Part shown: positions 1-7,460 of the stretch, in pieces
Position numbering within the stretch: position 1 is the first letter of the stretch
Layout: each line of letters opens with the position of its first letter
Source of the DNA: a virus
IMG/VR virus record: IMGVR_UViG_3300046804_002489
Location: 1-20,922 of that record
Reading direction: 5' to 3' (one strand)
DNA length: 20,922 bases
The notes under the pieces: model-generated
Told to the model about the DNA's origin: nothing
The model's database searches: none
The model's input: only the letters and a program-made list of their open reading frames with translations
Made by a program: the position numbers and the translations under genes

Positions 1-215
1 ATATAGATCCTCATCCTGAAGGTCAAACAGGAACTATGTATTGGATTCCTATGCAGGATTATCATTCTGGTCATGTCTTTATTATAAATGATGAACTAAT
101 AAAAGATTATAAAAAAGGTGACGTATTTAAATTTGATAATTTAAATGACTATCATGGTTCTGCTAATATAGGAACAATTCCTAAATTAACATTAATTGTA
201 GTAGACAATGAATAA
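1..215 (+). CDS. C-terminal part of a 2OG-Fe(II)-oxygenase/cupin-like protein (5' end outside window)
   Basis: The frame is open from the window edge and stops at TAA 213-215, giving about 70 C-terminal residues. The tail matches the protein at 3435-3920: both carry an Mxx D-x3-GH segment, then D-x-K-x-GDV-x2-FD, then an H with AN-x-GT shortly after. In the paralog that last histidine (H142) is the expected distal iron ligand of a double-stranded beta-helix Fe(II)/2-oxoglutarate dioxygenase; the proximal HxD here would lie upstream of the window. The stop overlaps the next gene's start by 8 bases (ATGAATAA), so the two are probably translationally coupled. Substrate is unknown. Assignment rests on paralogy and fold-like pattern, so an Fe-free cupin is possible. 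Confidence 0.6.
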   Translation, partial: IDPHPEGQTGTMYWIPMQDYHSGHVFIINDELIKDYKKGDVFKFDNLNDYHGSANIGTIPKLTLIVVDNE

Positions 216-1383
216 AAAAACTTATTGTCCTTATCCGTTTATGGGCGCCAGCTTACAGCCTAATAATACGGTGCTACCTTGTGGACAATACATGAATTCT
301 GCGCCATTCAAGAAAGTTATTCCTTTAACTGAAGTACGTGATAGTGAATACATGAATCAACTTAGACATGGAATGCTCAATGGACAACACGGAGACGGAT
401 GCCAATGCCCAGCAGAAGAAGCTAGTGGTATTATGTCTATGCGACAACATGCCATTGAAAAGTTTGGATATGAAGTATCGGATGATTTAAAGATTGTAGA
501 AATATTCTTTGATAATGTATGTAATTTAAAATGTCGTAGTTGTGGTAGTTCACATAGCCATTTGTGGTATGATGATGAGATGACTATGTTTGGAACTACA
601 CTTGCTGATAAAAAATATTTAAAAAATCATACTTACAAAGAAATAGATATCAGCAAACTAGAATTAGTTGACATCTACGGCGGCGAACCTATGCTTAGTA
701 TCGATGCCGATGAATTTTTAAAAGAGTTAAAAGATAACAATATAATAAAAAATATTGAATTACGTTTAAGTACAAACGGTACAACTCTTCCAAAAGAAAA
801 CATGGAGTATGCTTTACTAAATTGTAATTTTTTAAAAATGCAAATCAGCATAGATGCATATGGCCCGTTAAACAACGTAATGCGTTCTGGATCAAACTTT
901 GATGAGCTAGTTAAAAATTTAGAGTACTATAATAACATACTCGAAACCCGCCCTGCTGGTTCTACTAAAATGATGGTCCATAGTGCTGTAGGCATATACA
1001 ATATAAATGTATTGCACCTGCTAGAAGATTTTTTAAAAGAAAGATTTCCTAACCTTTGGTTTGATACACAAGTAGTTCAATTTCCATTACACCTAAGTGC
1101 AAAGCATTTGCCGCTTGATTATAAAGAACAAGTTAAATCTGTTATAGGCAACAGGTATCCTATGTTAGTTAATTATATGATGCAGGATGGTGAAAATTTG
1201 TTTGGACATTTCATCAACTATCACAATAAATTAAATGAAACTAGACAGGAAGATTTTACAGGACTAAATCCGTTGCTGGAATCCTACATGGAAACATATT
1301 TACAAGTTCCTAACTGGAATACTAGTAAAGAGTATTTTGTTAATTCAATAAACAGTCTTAAGACAAATGCCAACTTGGAATAG
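208..1383 (+). CDS. Radical SAM protein with N-terminal twitch-like cysteine region
   Basis: A 391-residue protein. The radical SAM core has the [4Fe-4S]/SAM motif CNLKCRSC (C105, C109, C112), followed by YGGEP at about 157-161, the usual SAM-contacting GGE motif. Ahead of the core is a cysteine-bearing segment (C7, C25, C65, C67) ending in an SMRQ motif. This order, auxiliary-cluster (twitch/SPASM-like) domain before the core, is typical of the family known as N-terminal-twitch radical SAM proteins. The gene at 5513-6433 has the same layout and SMRQ, so the two are paralogs. The enzyme should generate a 5'-deoxyadenosyl radical to modify a substrate I cannot name. Its start overlaps the preceding oxygenase-like gene. 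Its 3' end overlaps the converging gene at 1358 by 26 bases. Radical SAM assignment is very secure; the reaction is not. Confidence 0.93.
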   Translation: MNKKTYCPYPFMGASLQPNNTVLPCGQYMNSAPFKKVIPLTEVRDSEYMNQLRHGMLNGQHGDGCQCPAEEASGIMSMRQHAIEKFGYEVSDDLKIVEIFFDNVCNLKCRSCGSSHSHLWYDDEMTMFGTTLADKKYLKNHTYKEIDISKLELVDIYGGEPMLSIDADEFLKELKDNNIIKNIELRLSTNGTTLPKENMEYALLNCNFLKMQISIDAYGPLNNVMRSGSNFDELVKNLEYYNNILETRPAGSTKMMVHSAVGIYNINVLHLLEDFLKERFPNLWFDTQVVQFPLHLSAKHLPLDYKEQVKSVIGNRYPMLVNYMMQDGENLFGHFINYHNKLNETRQEDFTGLNPLLESYMETYLQVPNWNTSKEYFVNSINSLKTNANLE

Positions 1384-2500
1384 TATCAAACGGTTTTGCT
1401 CTTAAATTGAAAAATACAGTAGCAGAGGGAATTTTTTCTTTGAGTTTTTGTAACAATTCTTTTTCTTTGTAGTCTCTATATTCTGTACTGTAGAAAAAAA
1501 CAGTTGCTTCGTAATTAAAGATATTTGACAAGTGTACTAGTGTGTCCTCAACCTTATCAAGTTGATCAACTAAATTGTCAATTCCTAATAAATCACATTG
1601 CACAAATTTATAAGTTACACCTTCTATAGCAGGAACTTGTTGCTTCCAATACTCTAACGCTTTTTCATTGTAGTCATAAAATACTACAGTTGATCCAGCT
1701 GTTGCATAGTTAACAAACCATGTTCCACTTGCAGGTGTTACAATTTGTTTATACGGCTTAATTGGAATATCAATTGTCTCTGTATTACTTGTATGTACAA
1801 AAGTAGTTTGACAATAGTTTAATCTGTAATATGCCCAACTTAGTTGTTTGTTAAAGTCGTTGGGACTTTCTGGATAAAAGTGTTTCTTGTTATCACGTAT
1901 ACTTTCATCAAATACTAACACTGGCAGGTCTTTATCAAACGCTTGTTTTAATATATTCCATCCGTGACACTTATGATTATATGTTCTAATTTGATCGCCA
2001 CCGCTAATAGTTTTAGGTGTGTAGTCATCATGCCAAGTTTCTACGCTACGCCAAGGAACATCCTGTACATGTTGTTCGCCTAATTGTTGTTTACCTATTT
2101 CAGGTTGTCCAAGCATATTATAAACTTCTAAATTAACAACATAACATTGATGATGTAATTCGTAGTAGGCATCCTTTCTATCTAATACATGCCCTGCAAT
2201 GAAAAACTTTTTCTTAGTTAAAGTTTCAAGCGCATCAAAGAAAGCATGTCCGTTTAAAAATTCAGTTCCAGTACTTAGTACGACAGCGTATTTGTAACCT
2301 TTGTTGGCAACGTGTCGTAACAATGCATCTTCGTCTAGCCATTGGAAAACAGTATAGCCTTTATTATAAATGTTAACTAAACAACCATCTGCTTGATTTT
2401 TTATCAATTCTCGTATGTGTGGCAAGTACTGTCTTGTATTATCTACAAAACAAAAAGCAATGTCTGTCTTCCAGTTAGGATTAAATTCTAATATATTCAT
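1358..2500 (-). CDS. Two-domain protein, glycosyltransferase-like N-terminus and methyltransferase-like C-terminus
   Basis: 380 residues; last gene of the leftward operon, with an ATGA overlap with the upstream radical SAM gene. I do not recognise a characterised family. Residues about 12-150 alternate hydrophobic strands and helices, with a core strand YAVVLSTGTEFLNG (71-84) placed like the DXD strand of GT-A glycosyltransferases, but without a clear DXD. Residues about 255-306 look like a Rossmann methyltransferase start: a glycine-containing turn, then strand VVFYDYN with an acidic residue at its end (D276), then a helix and a second acidic QCD strand. The C-terminal LSNIFNYE segment resembles motifs I recall from marine phage hypothetical proteins. 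A sugar- or methyl-transfer role would suit the cassette but is inference. The 3' end runs 26 bases into the converging radical SAM gene. Confidence 0.8.
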   Translation of the reverse strand: MNILEFNPNWKTDIAFCFVDNTRQYLPHIRELIKNQADGCLVNIYNKGYTVFQWLDEDALLRHVANKGYKYAVVLSTGTEFLNGHAFFDALETLTKKKFFIAGHVLDRKDAYYELHHQCYVVNLEVYNMLGQPEIGKQQLGEQHVQDVPWRSVETWHDDYTPKTISGGDQIRTYNHKCHGWNILKQAFDKDLPVLVFDESIRDNKKHFYPESPNDFNKQLSWAYYRLNYCQTTFVHTSNTETIDIPIKPYKQIVTPASGTWFVNYATAGSTVVFYDYNEKALEYWKQQVPAIEGVTYKFVQCDLLGIDNLVDQLDKVEDTLVHLSNIFNYEATVFFYSTEYRDYKEKELLQKLKEKIPSATVFFNLRAKPFDTIPSWHLS

Positions 2501-3438
2501 TTCAGTTCTTTAATAGGCAATACTTTATCTGGAGTTTTTATAAAAATTTGTTTATTGTTACTTGGACACATATCGCAAAACTCGCTGGCACGATAAATGT
2601 TACTGGCAAAGGAAGATATATCTTCTTCTGTAGCAGTTTCTAAATCTACAGGCTTATATGCAAGATATTTTTGCCAATCTGGATCATCTAAAGAATTGTG
2701 TACTGTTAAGAATTTTTCTAGTGTTCCTAATGCTGCACATTTATATATTTTTTTATTCTTTAAAAAATTACAAAACGGACTACAACATCCTTCTCGATAT
2801 GACTCTTCTGGATTGCCACTCATAAAAGGTTTAGGGCCAGTTGTAGTCATATAATAATGAGAATGAAACTCGCCTTGATCTCGAACCCACACTTGTATTT
2901 TACCATTGCTGAATACTTGTTCATTACCATTAAAATTTCTCTGTTCTTCTTTAACAGGATTGCCAGTTATGTCTGCAATAAATTGATCTCTGTCGTACGG
3001 AGTCAACTTTAATTTATTTGCAAATTCTACAGCAGAATTGAAAACTTTGTTTGTCAGTGTAGGGTCTTCAAATGATGCAAAATGATTACAGACATACAAC
3101 GATACATTATAAGTTAGCATGAGTTCAGCAAGTTCATCGTTGCGTTTATCTAAAAGCATTCCGTTAGTAGGTATAACTATTCGAGCAACAGTGTCTGTTG
3201 TTCTTATATGCTTGACTACTTCTTTAATTTTATCCAAGTATAATAACGGCTCGCCTCCTAGCATAGAATATGTTTCTATATTAAAATGTTTTTGAGCTAG
3301 CGTTACACCTTCAATAATTTGTTCGATACTATCGTCATAACTTGTATCTTTGATAATGTCGCTTCGAGTGTCGCACTGATAACAAGCAAGATTACACTTA
3401 CTGCCAATCATGATATCAAGGATTTTTATTTGACTCAT
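2497..3438 (-). CDS. Radical SAM enzyme with C-terminal auxiliary cysteine region
   Basis: 313 residues. CNLACYQC (C15, C19, C22) sits only 15 residues from the start, and GGEP follows at 61-64, so the core lies at the N-terminus, unlike the other two radical SAM proteins here. A second cysteine set lies at the C-terminus (C218, C219, C223, C234, C288, C291), which fits a SPASM/twitch domain binding one or two extra Fe-S clusters; such enzymes often modify peptides or proteins (anaerobic sulfatase-maturase and PqqE-like group). No precursor peptide gene is evident nearby. The gene has ATGA overlaps with both neighbours, so it is part of one translationally coupled operon. Substrate unknown; peptide, sugar or cofactor are all open. 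Confidence 0.93.
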   Translation of the reverse strand: MSQIKILDIMIGSKCNLACYQCDTRSDIIKDTSYDDSIEQIIEGVTLAQKHFNIETYSMLGGEPLLYLDKIKEVVKHIRTTDTVARIVIPTNGMLLDKRNDELAELMLTYNVSLYVCNHFASFEDPTLTNKVFNSAVEFANKLKLTPYDRDQFIADITGNPVKEEQRNFNGNEQVFSNGKIQVWVRDQGEFHSHYYMTTTGPKPFMSGNPEESYREGCCSPFCNFLKNKKIYKCAALGTLEKFLTVHNSLDDPDWQKYLAYKPVDLETATEEDISSFASNIYRASEFCDMCPSNNKQIFIKTPDKVLPIKELK

Positions 3439-3920
3439 TTTAGTGTGCTAACCTGACAACTATAAAAATTGGTTGTACCACAGTTTGCCGCCCAATGTTT
3501 AACTGTACTATCAAAGTACCAAACATCACCTGCTTTCCAATCCGTTAACACTAGGTCATCTAACTGTACTATATGTCCTGGTGCCCAGTCTTCCAACATA
3601 ACAAGATAACGTATGCAATCTTCCACCGGAACATTCTTTTTAGTTTTTAACATATAGAAGTAGTCTTGATGTACAGGAATCATTTCGCGTGGCTCAAGTG
3701 TTAACCAACACACACTACCTTCTTCTACATACAGTTCATCGTAGAACTTTTTCCAACCTTCTGGCAATTGCTCATTAAACGATTGCTTCAGCATGATAGG
3801 AGGTTCTTTATAATTTTCGTGTGGCACAGCGTGAGGAGCAATCGGTGTAGTATGTTCTGCAACATACGTCTTTAGTGCGTCCTTCCAAAACGGAAATATT
3901 TTTTGTCCTTTACCTTTCAT
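3435..3920 (-). CDS. 2OG-Fe(II) oxygenase-like protein
   Basis: 161 residues. A likely iron-binding triad is visible: HxD at H84/D86 in PVHQDYFYM and distal H142 in VKHWAAN, separated by a beta-rich stretch with GDVWYFD (131-137). This pattern is that of small double-stranded beta-helix Fe(II)/2-oxoglutarate hydroxylases. The arginine that usually holds 2-oxoglutarate is not obvious after H142 (the tail is NFYSCQVSTLK), so the cofactor use may differ. The C-terminal half is clearly paralogous to the truncated protein at 1-215. Start ATG overlaps the amidinotransferase stop (ATGA). Placed between an amidinotransferase and a radical SAM enzyme, it may hydroxylate the same pathway intermediate; that is inference. 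Confidence 0.75.
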   Translation of the reverse strand: MKGKGQKIFPFWKDALKTYVAEHTTPIAPHAVPHENYKEPPIMLKQSFNEQLPEGWKKFYDELYVEEGSVCWLTLEPREMIPVHQDYFYMLKTKKNVPVEDCIRYLVMLEDWAPGHIVQLDDLVLTDWKAGDVWYFDSTVKHWAANCGTTNFYSCQVSTLK

Positions 3921-4972
3921 TGAAAGTAGTCCTCTAGTGTACCTTTACGGCGTAAGTCTAGTGTGGCACAATGTAATCCACCACTTAATGTCATAGCATG
4001 CCTAAACTGTACAGGAACACAATCAATACCGTGCTTTTCTAGCACACGCATTAATGGTTCTTGTTTACTGTCACAAATAATAGTATTAGGATTGACGCTG
4101 AGTATATTCATACCAATGTAAGGACTGCAAGGAGCAACACCTCCAGGAACTTTACTGCCCTGTGCTACACAGTCTTCAAAGTAAATCTTATCCCACTTGT
4201 CAAATAGTTTAGGACAGTTGTTAGTATTAACTCGAGTACTGTTAAGCAATACAAGACCTGGGCGCAGTGGAACAATAGTACTATCCATGTGTGCAAAACT
4301 ATAGATATGTTCTGCGGCATGTACACGATATCCTCTGTGTTCTAATACATTACGCAACCATTTAAGTCCCCAGTGATTGCCTGTATTACTAATCTGGAAC
4401 AATATGTCTTTTCCTAGTCGCACACAGTTAGGTGCGTCAAATACAGGTTCTAAATTTGTAAGACTAGGCACACCTTTAATATCTGCAAACTGATAACTAT
4501 CATCCGATAATATTGGCTTAGGAGCAGCAATCCATTCAACCCCATCTTCTATTGCTTCTAGCATTATCTTATGGTATGCACGAGTTTCAAAATATCTAGC
4601 ACGACACGGACTAGGAGTTTCAATCATTAAATTACCTAAAGGCAGTAACAAGTCGCGTGGACACCAAGTGTACCATCCTGTAGTTTTCCATTCTGGTGTG
4701 TTAAACTCTATGCTCGTATCTTGCACTTCCGGTCTGTGTACTATGACACCTAACTTTTTCAATGTATCTGCAAGTCCCTCAGCATCTTCATTTGCTTCAT
4801 CAATTAATGTCTGTGGATACACGCCCTCTAGTGGTTTAATTTGATCCATAGGATAGTTGGTATAGCTCATGCTCATAGTACTAGCATCTACAGTAGGTAC
4901 GCGAGCATTGTCAGCACGACCAACAATAATTTCTTCTAACGGATCCCAATGATTGTGTGTTGATATTTTCAT
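3917..4972 (-). CDS. Amidinotransferase, glycine amidinotransferase (AGAT)/StrB1 family
   Basis: 351 residues, close to the family's usual length. The protein transfers the amidino group of a donor (arginine in known members) to an amine, forming a guanidino compound through a covalent enzyme-amidino intermediate. The catalytic triad is visible: D179 in FDAPN, H228 in FAHMDST, and the nucleophile C335 in SGGLHCATLDLRRKG. The D-to-H distance of 49 residues is that of human AGAT (D254/H303), and the end of the protein follows AGAT closely (HC-x-T-x-D-x-RRKGTL). Known acceptors in the family are glycine and scyllo-inosamine phosphate; the acceptor here is unknown. ATGA overlaps on both sides place it in the leftward operon. 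Family assignment is very secure. An arginine deiminase-like hydrolase is less likely given the AGAT-type C-terminal motif. Confidence 0.95.
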   Translation of the reverse strand: MKISTHNHWDPLEEIIVGRADNARVPTVDASTMSMSYTNYPMDQIKPLEGVYPQTLIDEANEDAEGLADTLKKLGVIVHRPEVQDTSIEFNTPEWKTTGWYTWCPRDLLLPLGNLMIETPSPCRARYFETRAYHKIMLEAIEDGVEWIAAPKPILSDDSYQFADIKGVPSLTNLEPVFDAPNCVRLGKDILFQISNTGNHWGLKWLRNVLEHRGYRVHAAEHIYSFAHMDSTIVPLRPGLVLLNSTRVNTNNCPKLFDKWDKIYFEDCVAQGSKVPGGVAPCSPYIGMNILSVNPNTIICDSKQEPLMRVLEKHGIDCVPVQFRHAMTLSGGLHCATLDLRRKGTLEDYFQ

Positions 4973-5544
4973 ACATGAAACTCTTGTTTGTTAATTCTTA
5001 GTGCAACTAATATCCAATCGTCATCCGATTGATTCGATGCCGAGTGGGTTAAATCTCCGTCAAACATAAAAATTTCATTTTCTTTAAGATGGAATTTTTT
5101 AGTGTCTATAGTTAAAAATGCATCGCTAGGTGCTGTGATACTGATTAGTACATTATACTGTTCCTTGTCTACATGTTCTACAACATCAGAATTAGGACCC
5201 ATAAAGAATATCCCAGCATACGTTAATCCAGGTAAATTTGTTATTAGATTGTTAAAGATATCTAATTCAGAAATTCCACCAATTTTTATTTCTACATTTA
5301 AATGCCCAGAACCGGATTTGTATTCAATATCCTCTATTAAAAATCCAGAATTGCTATTGTGAAATATTTTGTTGTCTTTGCTAATTCTAGAGTACCACCA
5401 GTCATAGGTTCCTTCAGGATCTTTAGTTTGGCGAGTAAGTTTTTCATTTATACTTCGCCAGTCTAAATTCTTCAGATGGTCGACTGCAACTGCCCTTATA
5501 GATTCAAGTGCGTTAAACTGAGGATAGTTTTGATAATCTAACAT
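4969..5544 (-). CDS. Aspartyl/asparaginyl beta-hydroxylase-like 2OG-Fe(II) oxygenase
   Basis: About 191 residues. Iron ligands are visible as HVD (H124/D126) and H167 in LTHSASNQ, with an arginine (R183 in VALRIN) placed to bind 2-oxoglutarate; this is the layout of the aspartyl/asparaginyl beta-hydroxylase family (PF05118-like). I start at the ATG at 5544 instead of the in-frame TTG at 5550; neither has a strong ribosome site, and the start lies inside the end of the upstream radical SAM gene (32-base overlap), suggesting coupled translation. The stop overlaps the amidinotransferase start (ATGA). Together with 8297-8830 and 8883-9617 it makes three hydroxylases of this kind in one cassette. 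Substrate unknown, and free amino acids, peptides or amino sugars are all possible. Confidence 0.85.
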   Translation of the reverse strand: MLDYQNYPQFNALESIRAVAVDHLKNLDWRSINEKLTRQTKDPEGTYDWWYSRISKDNKIFHNSNSGFLIEDIEYKSGSGHLNVEIKIGGISELDIFNNLITNLPGLTYAGIFFMGPNSDVVEHVDKEQYNVLISITAPSDAFLTIDTKKFHLKENEIFMFDGDLTHSASNQSDDDWILVALRINKQEFHV

Positions 5545-6433
5545 GGTCAATTATATATTGTTTATTTGGAATGTCAATTGTTTCAATAGCATCTATGAAT
5601 GCTTGTGTATTAGGTATATTTACTATATCTAATTTTGATGGGTAAGTTAAAATGTTTGTAGTCCAATTTACGTTAATAGTCTTGATAAAATTGGACAGCT
5701 CCTTTAGTCCGTGCCAGTTATTTAAATGTACTACTGTATGTATAACAAGTTCAAACCCTAAACTTTTTATTTGGTCTATAAATTTAAGAATATCGTTCCA
5801 GTTACTTCCACCACGTACTTGTTCGTTTAATTCTTTGTAGCCATCAATGCTTAGAATAAACTTAACGTGTTTACATTCTTTTAGTAATTCTATAGTTGTA
5901 TCATCCAACAAGAAAGTACCGTTAGTATTATATGTTACATCTAAATCTGAACGGTTTGCTATCTTTAATAATTTTACATGTCTTGATGACATTAAAGGTT
6001 CGCCACCAAGAAACAATATTTTGTTAACGCTTACTGGCAATTCTTTAATATCAGTGCTAGTTCTAACTATCACACTACTATTAGATTTCTTTGCCCAACT
6101 ACTGCTAAATTCATCCCAGCAACCATCGCAGGTTAAATTACAAATGTTGTCTAAGCCAACTTCAAGGAATTCTAATTTAACTGTTTCAGTGTCATACGTT
6201 TCATTGAACTCTTGACGCATACTCTTTTTGCCAAGGGATTCTTCGTAATCGCATTTAGCACACCCAGCTACAGGTCCTTCATGATCACGCAATGCCTTAT
6301 ATTCTGCGCTGTTAAGAATATTAACAACATCTCCGTCAAATTTTTGTATAGGAGTTTTAAAACGGCAACAAGGAAAAATGTTGTTGTCGTTACGTATGTT
6401 AGTATGATGCCAAAAGGCCGCGCACTTAGCCAT
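5513..6433 (-). CDS. Radical SAM protein with N-terminal twitch-like cysteine region (paralog)
   Basis: 306 residues. The core motif CNLTCDGC (C98, C102, C105) and GGEP (143-146) identify a radical SAM enzyme. An N-terminal cysteine segment (C4, C22, C23, C58, C61) with CAKC and SMRQ precedes the core, as in the gene at 208-1383; the stretch around the cluster is also similar (LDNICNL against FDNVCNL). It is shorter at the C-terminus than that paralog, by roughly 85 residues overall. The start overlaps the glycosyltransferase-like gene by 8 bases, with GAGGG just upstream of the ATG. The reaction is unknown. Two versions of the same rare domain order in one cassette suggest two related steps on one scaffold, or a duplication followed by divergence. 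Confidence 0.93.
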   Translation of the reverse strand: MAKCAAFWHHTNIRNDNNIFPCCRFKTPIQKFDGDVVNILNSAEYKALRDHEGPVAGCAKCDYEESLGKKSMRQEFNETYDTETVKLEFLEVGLDNICNLTCDGCWDEFSSSWAKKSNSSVIVRTSTDIKELPVSVNKILFLGGEPLMSSRHVKLLKIANRSDLDVTYNTNGTFLLDDTTIELLKECKHVKFILSIDGYKELNEQVRGGSNWNDILKFIDQIKSLGFELVIHTVVHLNNWHGLKELSNFIKTINVNWTTNILTYPSKLDIVNIPNTQAFIDAIETIDIPNKQYIIDHVRLSKLSSV

Positions 6434-7460
6434 ATGCCCTCACTAAATGTCCAAAACCTTTTTGATTAAACCATTTGTCTATTTCTGTTTGATCAATATT
6501 GTACGTATCTTGTATCTTGTTTAAGATATTGATATTTTCTTTTGCTAATTGAAAAAACAACTTGTAGTTATAATCCGTATCTTGCCGAATATTGTCTTCG
6601 TACATTTTAAAATTTTCTAAAAAATATTTTGTATTTTCTACAATAGCATTTAACCTATCATCTTCGTCAGGCAAGTATGCGTAGTCTTTAATAAGCATAT
6701 AATCTTCAAATGTTTTAAATCCTAATTCTTTAATGTAGTCAAACATTTCTGGATTTGATGCATGTAGGAAAGGATGACGTTGTACAAAAACTCTGTAAGT
6801 TTTTTCAGTTAAGTATTTTGATGATATATCATCTTGTTGCACACCCTCTGATACTATACTGAGTACTGTGTTATGGAATATTGTTGGATCAATCCAACCA
6901 GTATTTTTAGTCCACTCATTGGCAGAAGGTGATGTTCCATAATGCTTTGATGTATCATAAATTGTATCAATGCTACGACATAGTTTTAATAATTCATCGT
7001 AGTCGCAAGTATAACTACGACACCAATCTTCTTGTACTTCTGTCCAAGGTTTAAAAAATGTCCACACAGCATGATCAAGAAGACCTACTTTTCTAAATTT
7101 ATTAAGTAAACCAATACGATTTAATCTATCTGGAACTCCTCCTAAAAATAAAAATTTATTAGACGAACTGTTCCACTTGTAAGTATCCTTTTCTTTATAG
7201 CTATTGTAAGTTGTATGTAGATTAAAATTAAAAGGAATAGTTTTTGAATAAGAAGTATTAGTTCCTGCTAATCCTGGAACTATAACCAAGTCGAGTTCTT
7301 TACTAAGTTGCTCAATTAACGTTCCGGGATTATTGTGAATAAACCCGTCGGCTAGCATTAGTCCTAATACATGTTTAGAGTCGCCTATTTCTTGTTTTAA
7401 CAGGTTATATTTTTCTTCTTCTGGAACCCAGAATGTTTCTAAATTAACTATCTTATACAT
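6426..7460 (-). CDS. Glycosyltransferase-like hypothetical protein
   Basis: 344 residues, no characterised family recognised with certainty. The most telling segment is LTEKTYRVFVQRHPF (217-231) followed by an NPEMFDYIKELGFKTFEDY stretch (236-254). It resembles the donor-binding end of fucosyltransferase-like (GT10-type) and many marine phage proteins, where an S/T-EK-x-Y-x-A/F signature precedes a P-F turn. A glycine-rich strand FLFLGGVPDRLNR at 104-116 resembles the start of the second Rossmann domain in a GT-B fold. Overlaps of 8 bases with both neighbours place it firmly in the operon. A role in transferring a sugar would fit the nucleotide-sugar enzymes in the divergent operon, but this is inference from weak motifs. 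Confidence 0.75.
   Translation of the reverse strand: MYKIVNLETFWVPEEEKYNLLKQEIGDSKHVLGLMLADGFIHNNPGTLIEQLSKELDLVIVPGLAGTNTSYSKTIPFNFNLHTTYNSYKEKDTYKWNSSSNKFLFLGGVPDRLNRIGLLNKFRKVGLLDHAVWTFFKPWTEVQEDWCRSYTCDYDELLKLCRSIDTIYDTSKHYGTSPSANEWTKNTGWIDPTIFHNTVLSIVSEGVQQDDISSKYLTEKTYRVFVQRHPFLHASNPEMFDYIKELGFKTFEDYMLIKDYAYLPDEDDRLNAIVENTKYFLENFKMYEDNIRQDTDYNYKLFFQLAKENINILNKIQDTYNIDQTEIDKWFNQKGFGHLVRAYG

Noticed and set aside
1355-1364. Perfect palindrome GTCTTAAGAC near the convergent junction
   Set aside because: Considered as a terminator for the convergent genes, but it has no loop, little G+C and no T-run on either strand.
5545-5550. TTG at 5550 as start of the hydroxylase
   Set aside because: Only two codons longer than the ATG at 5544 and no better ribosome site; TTG starts are rarer.
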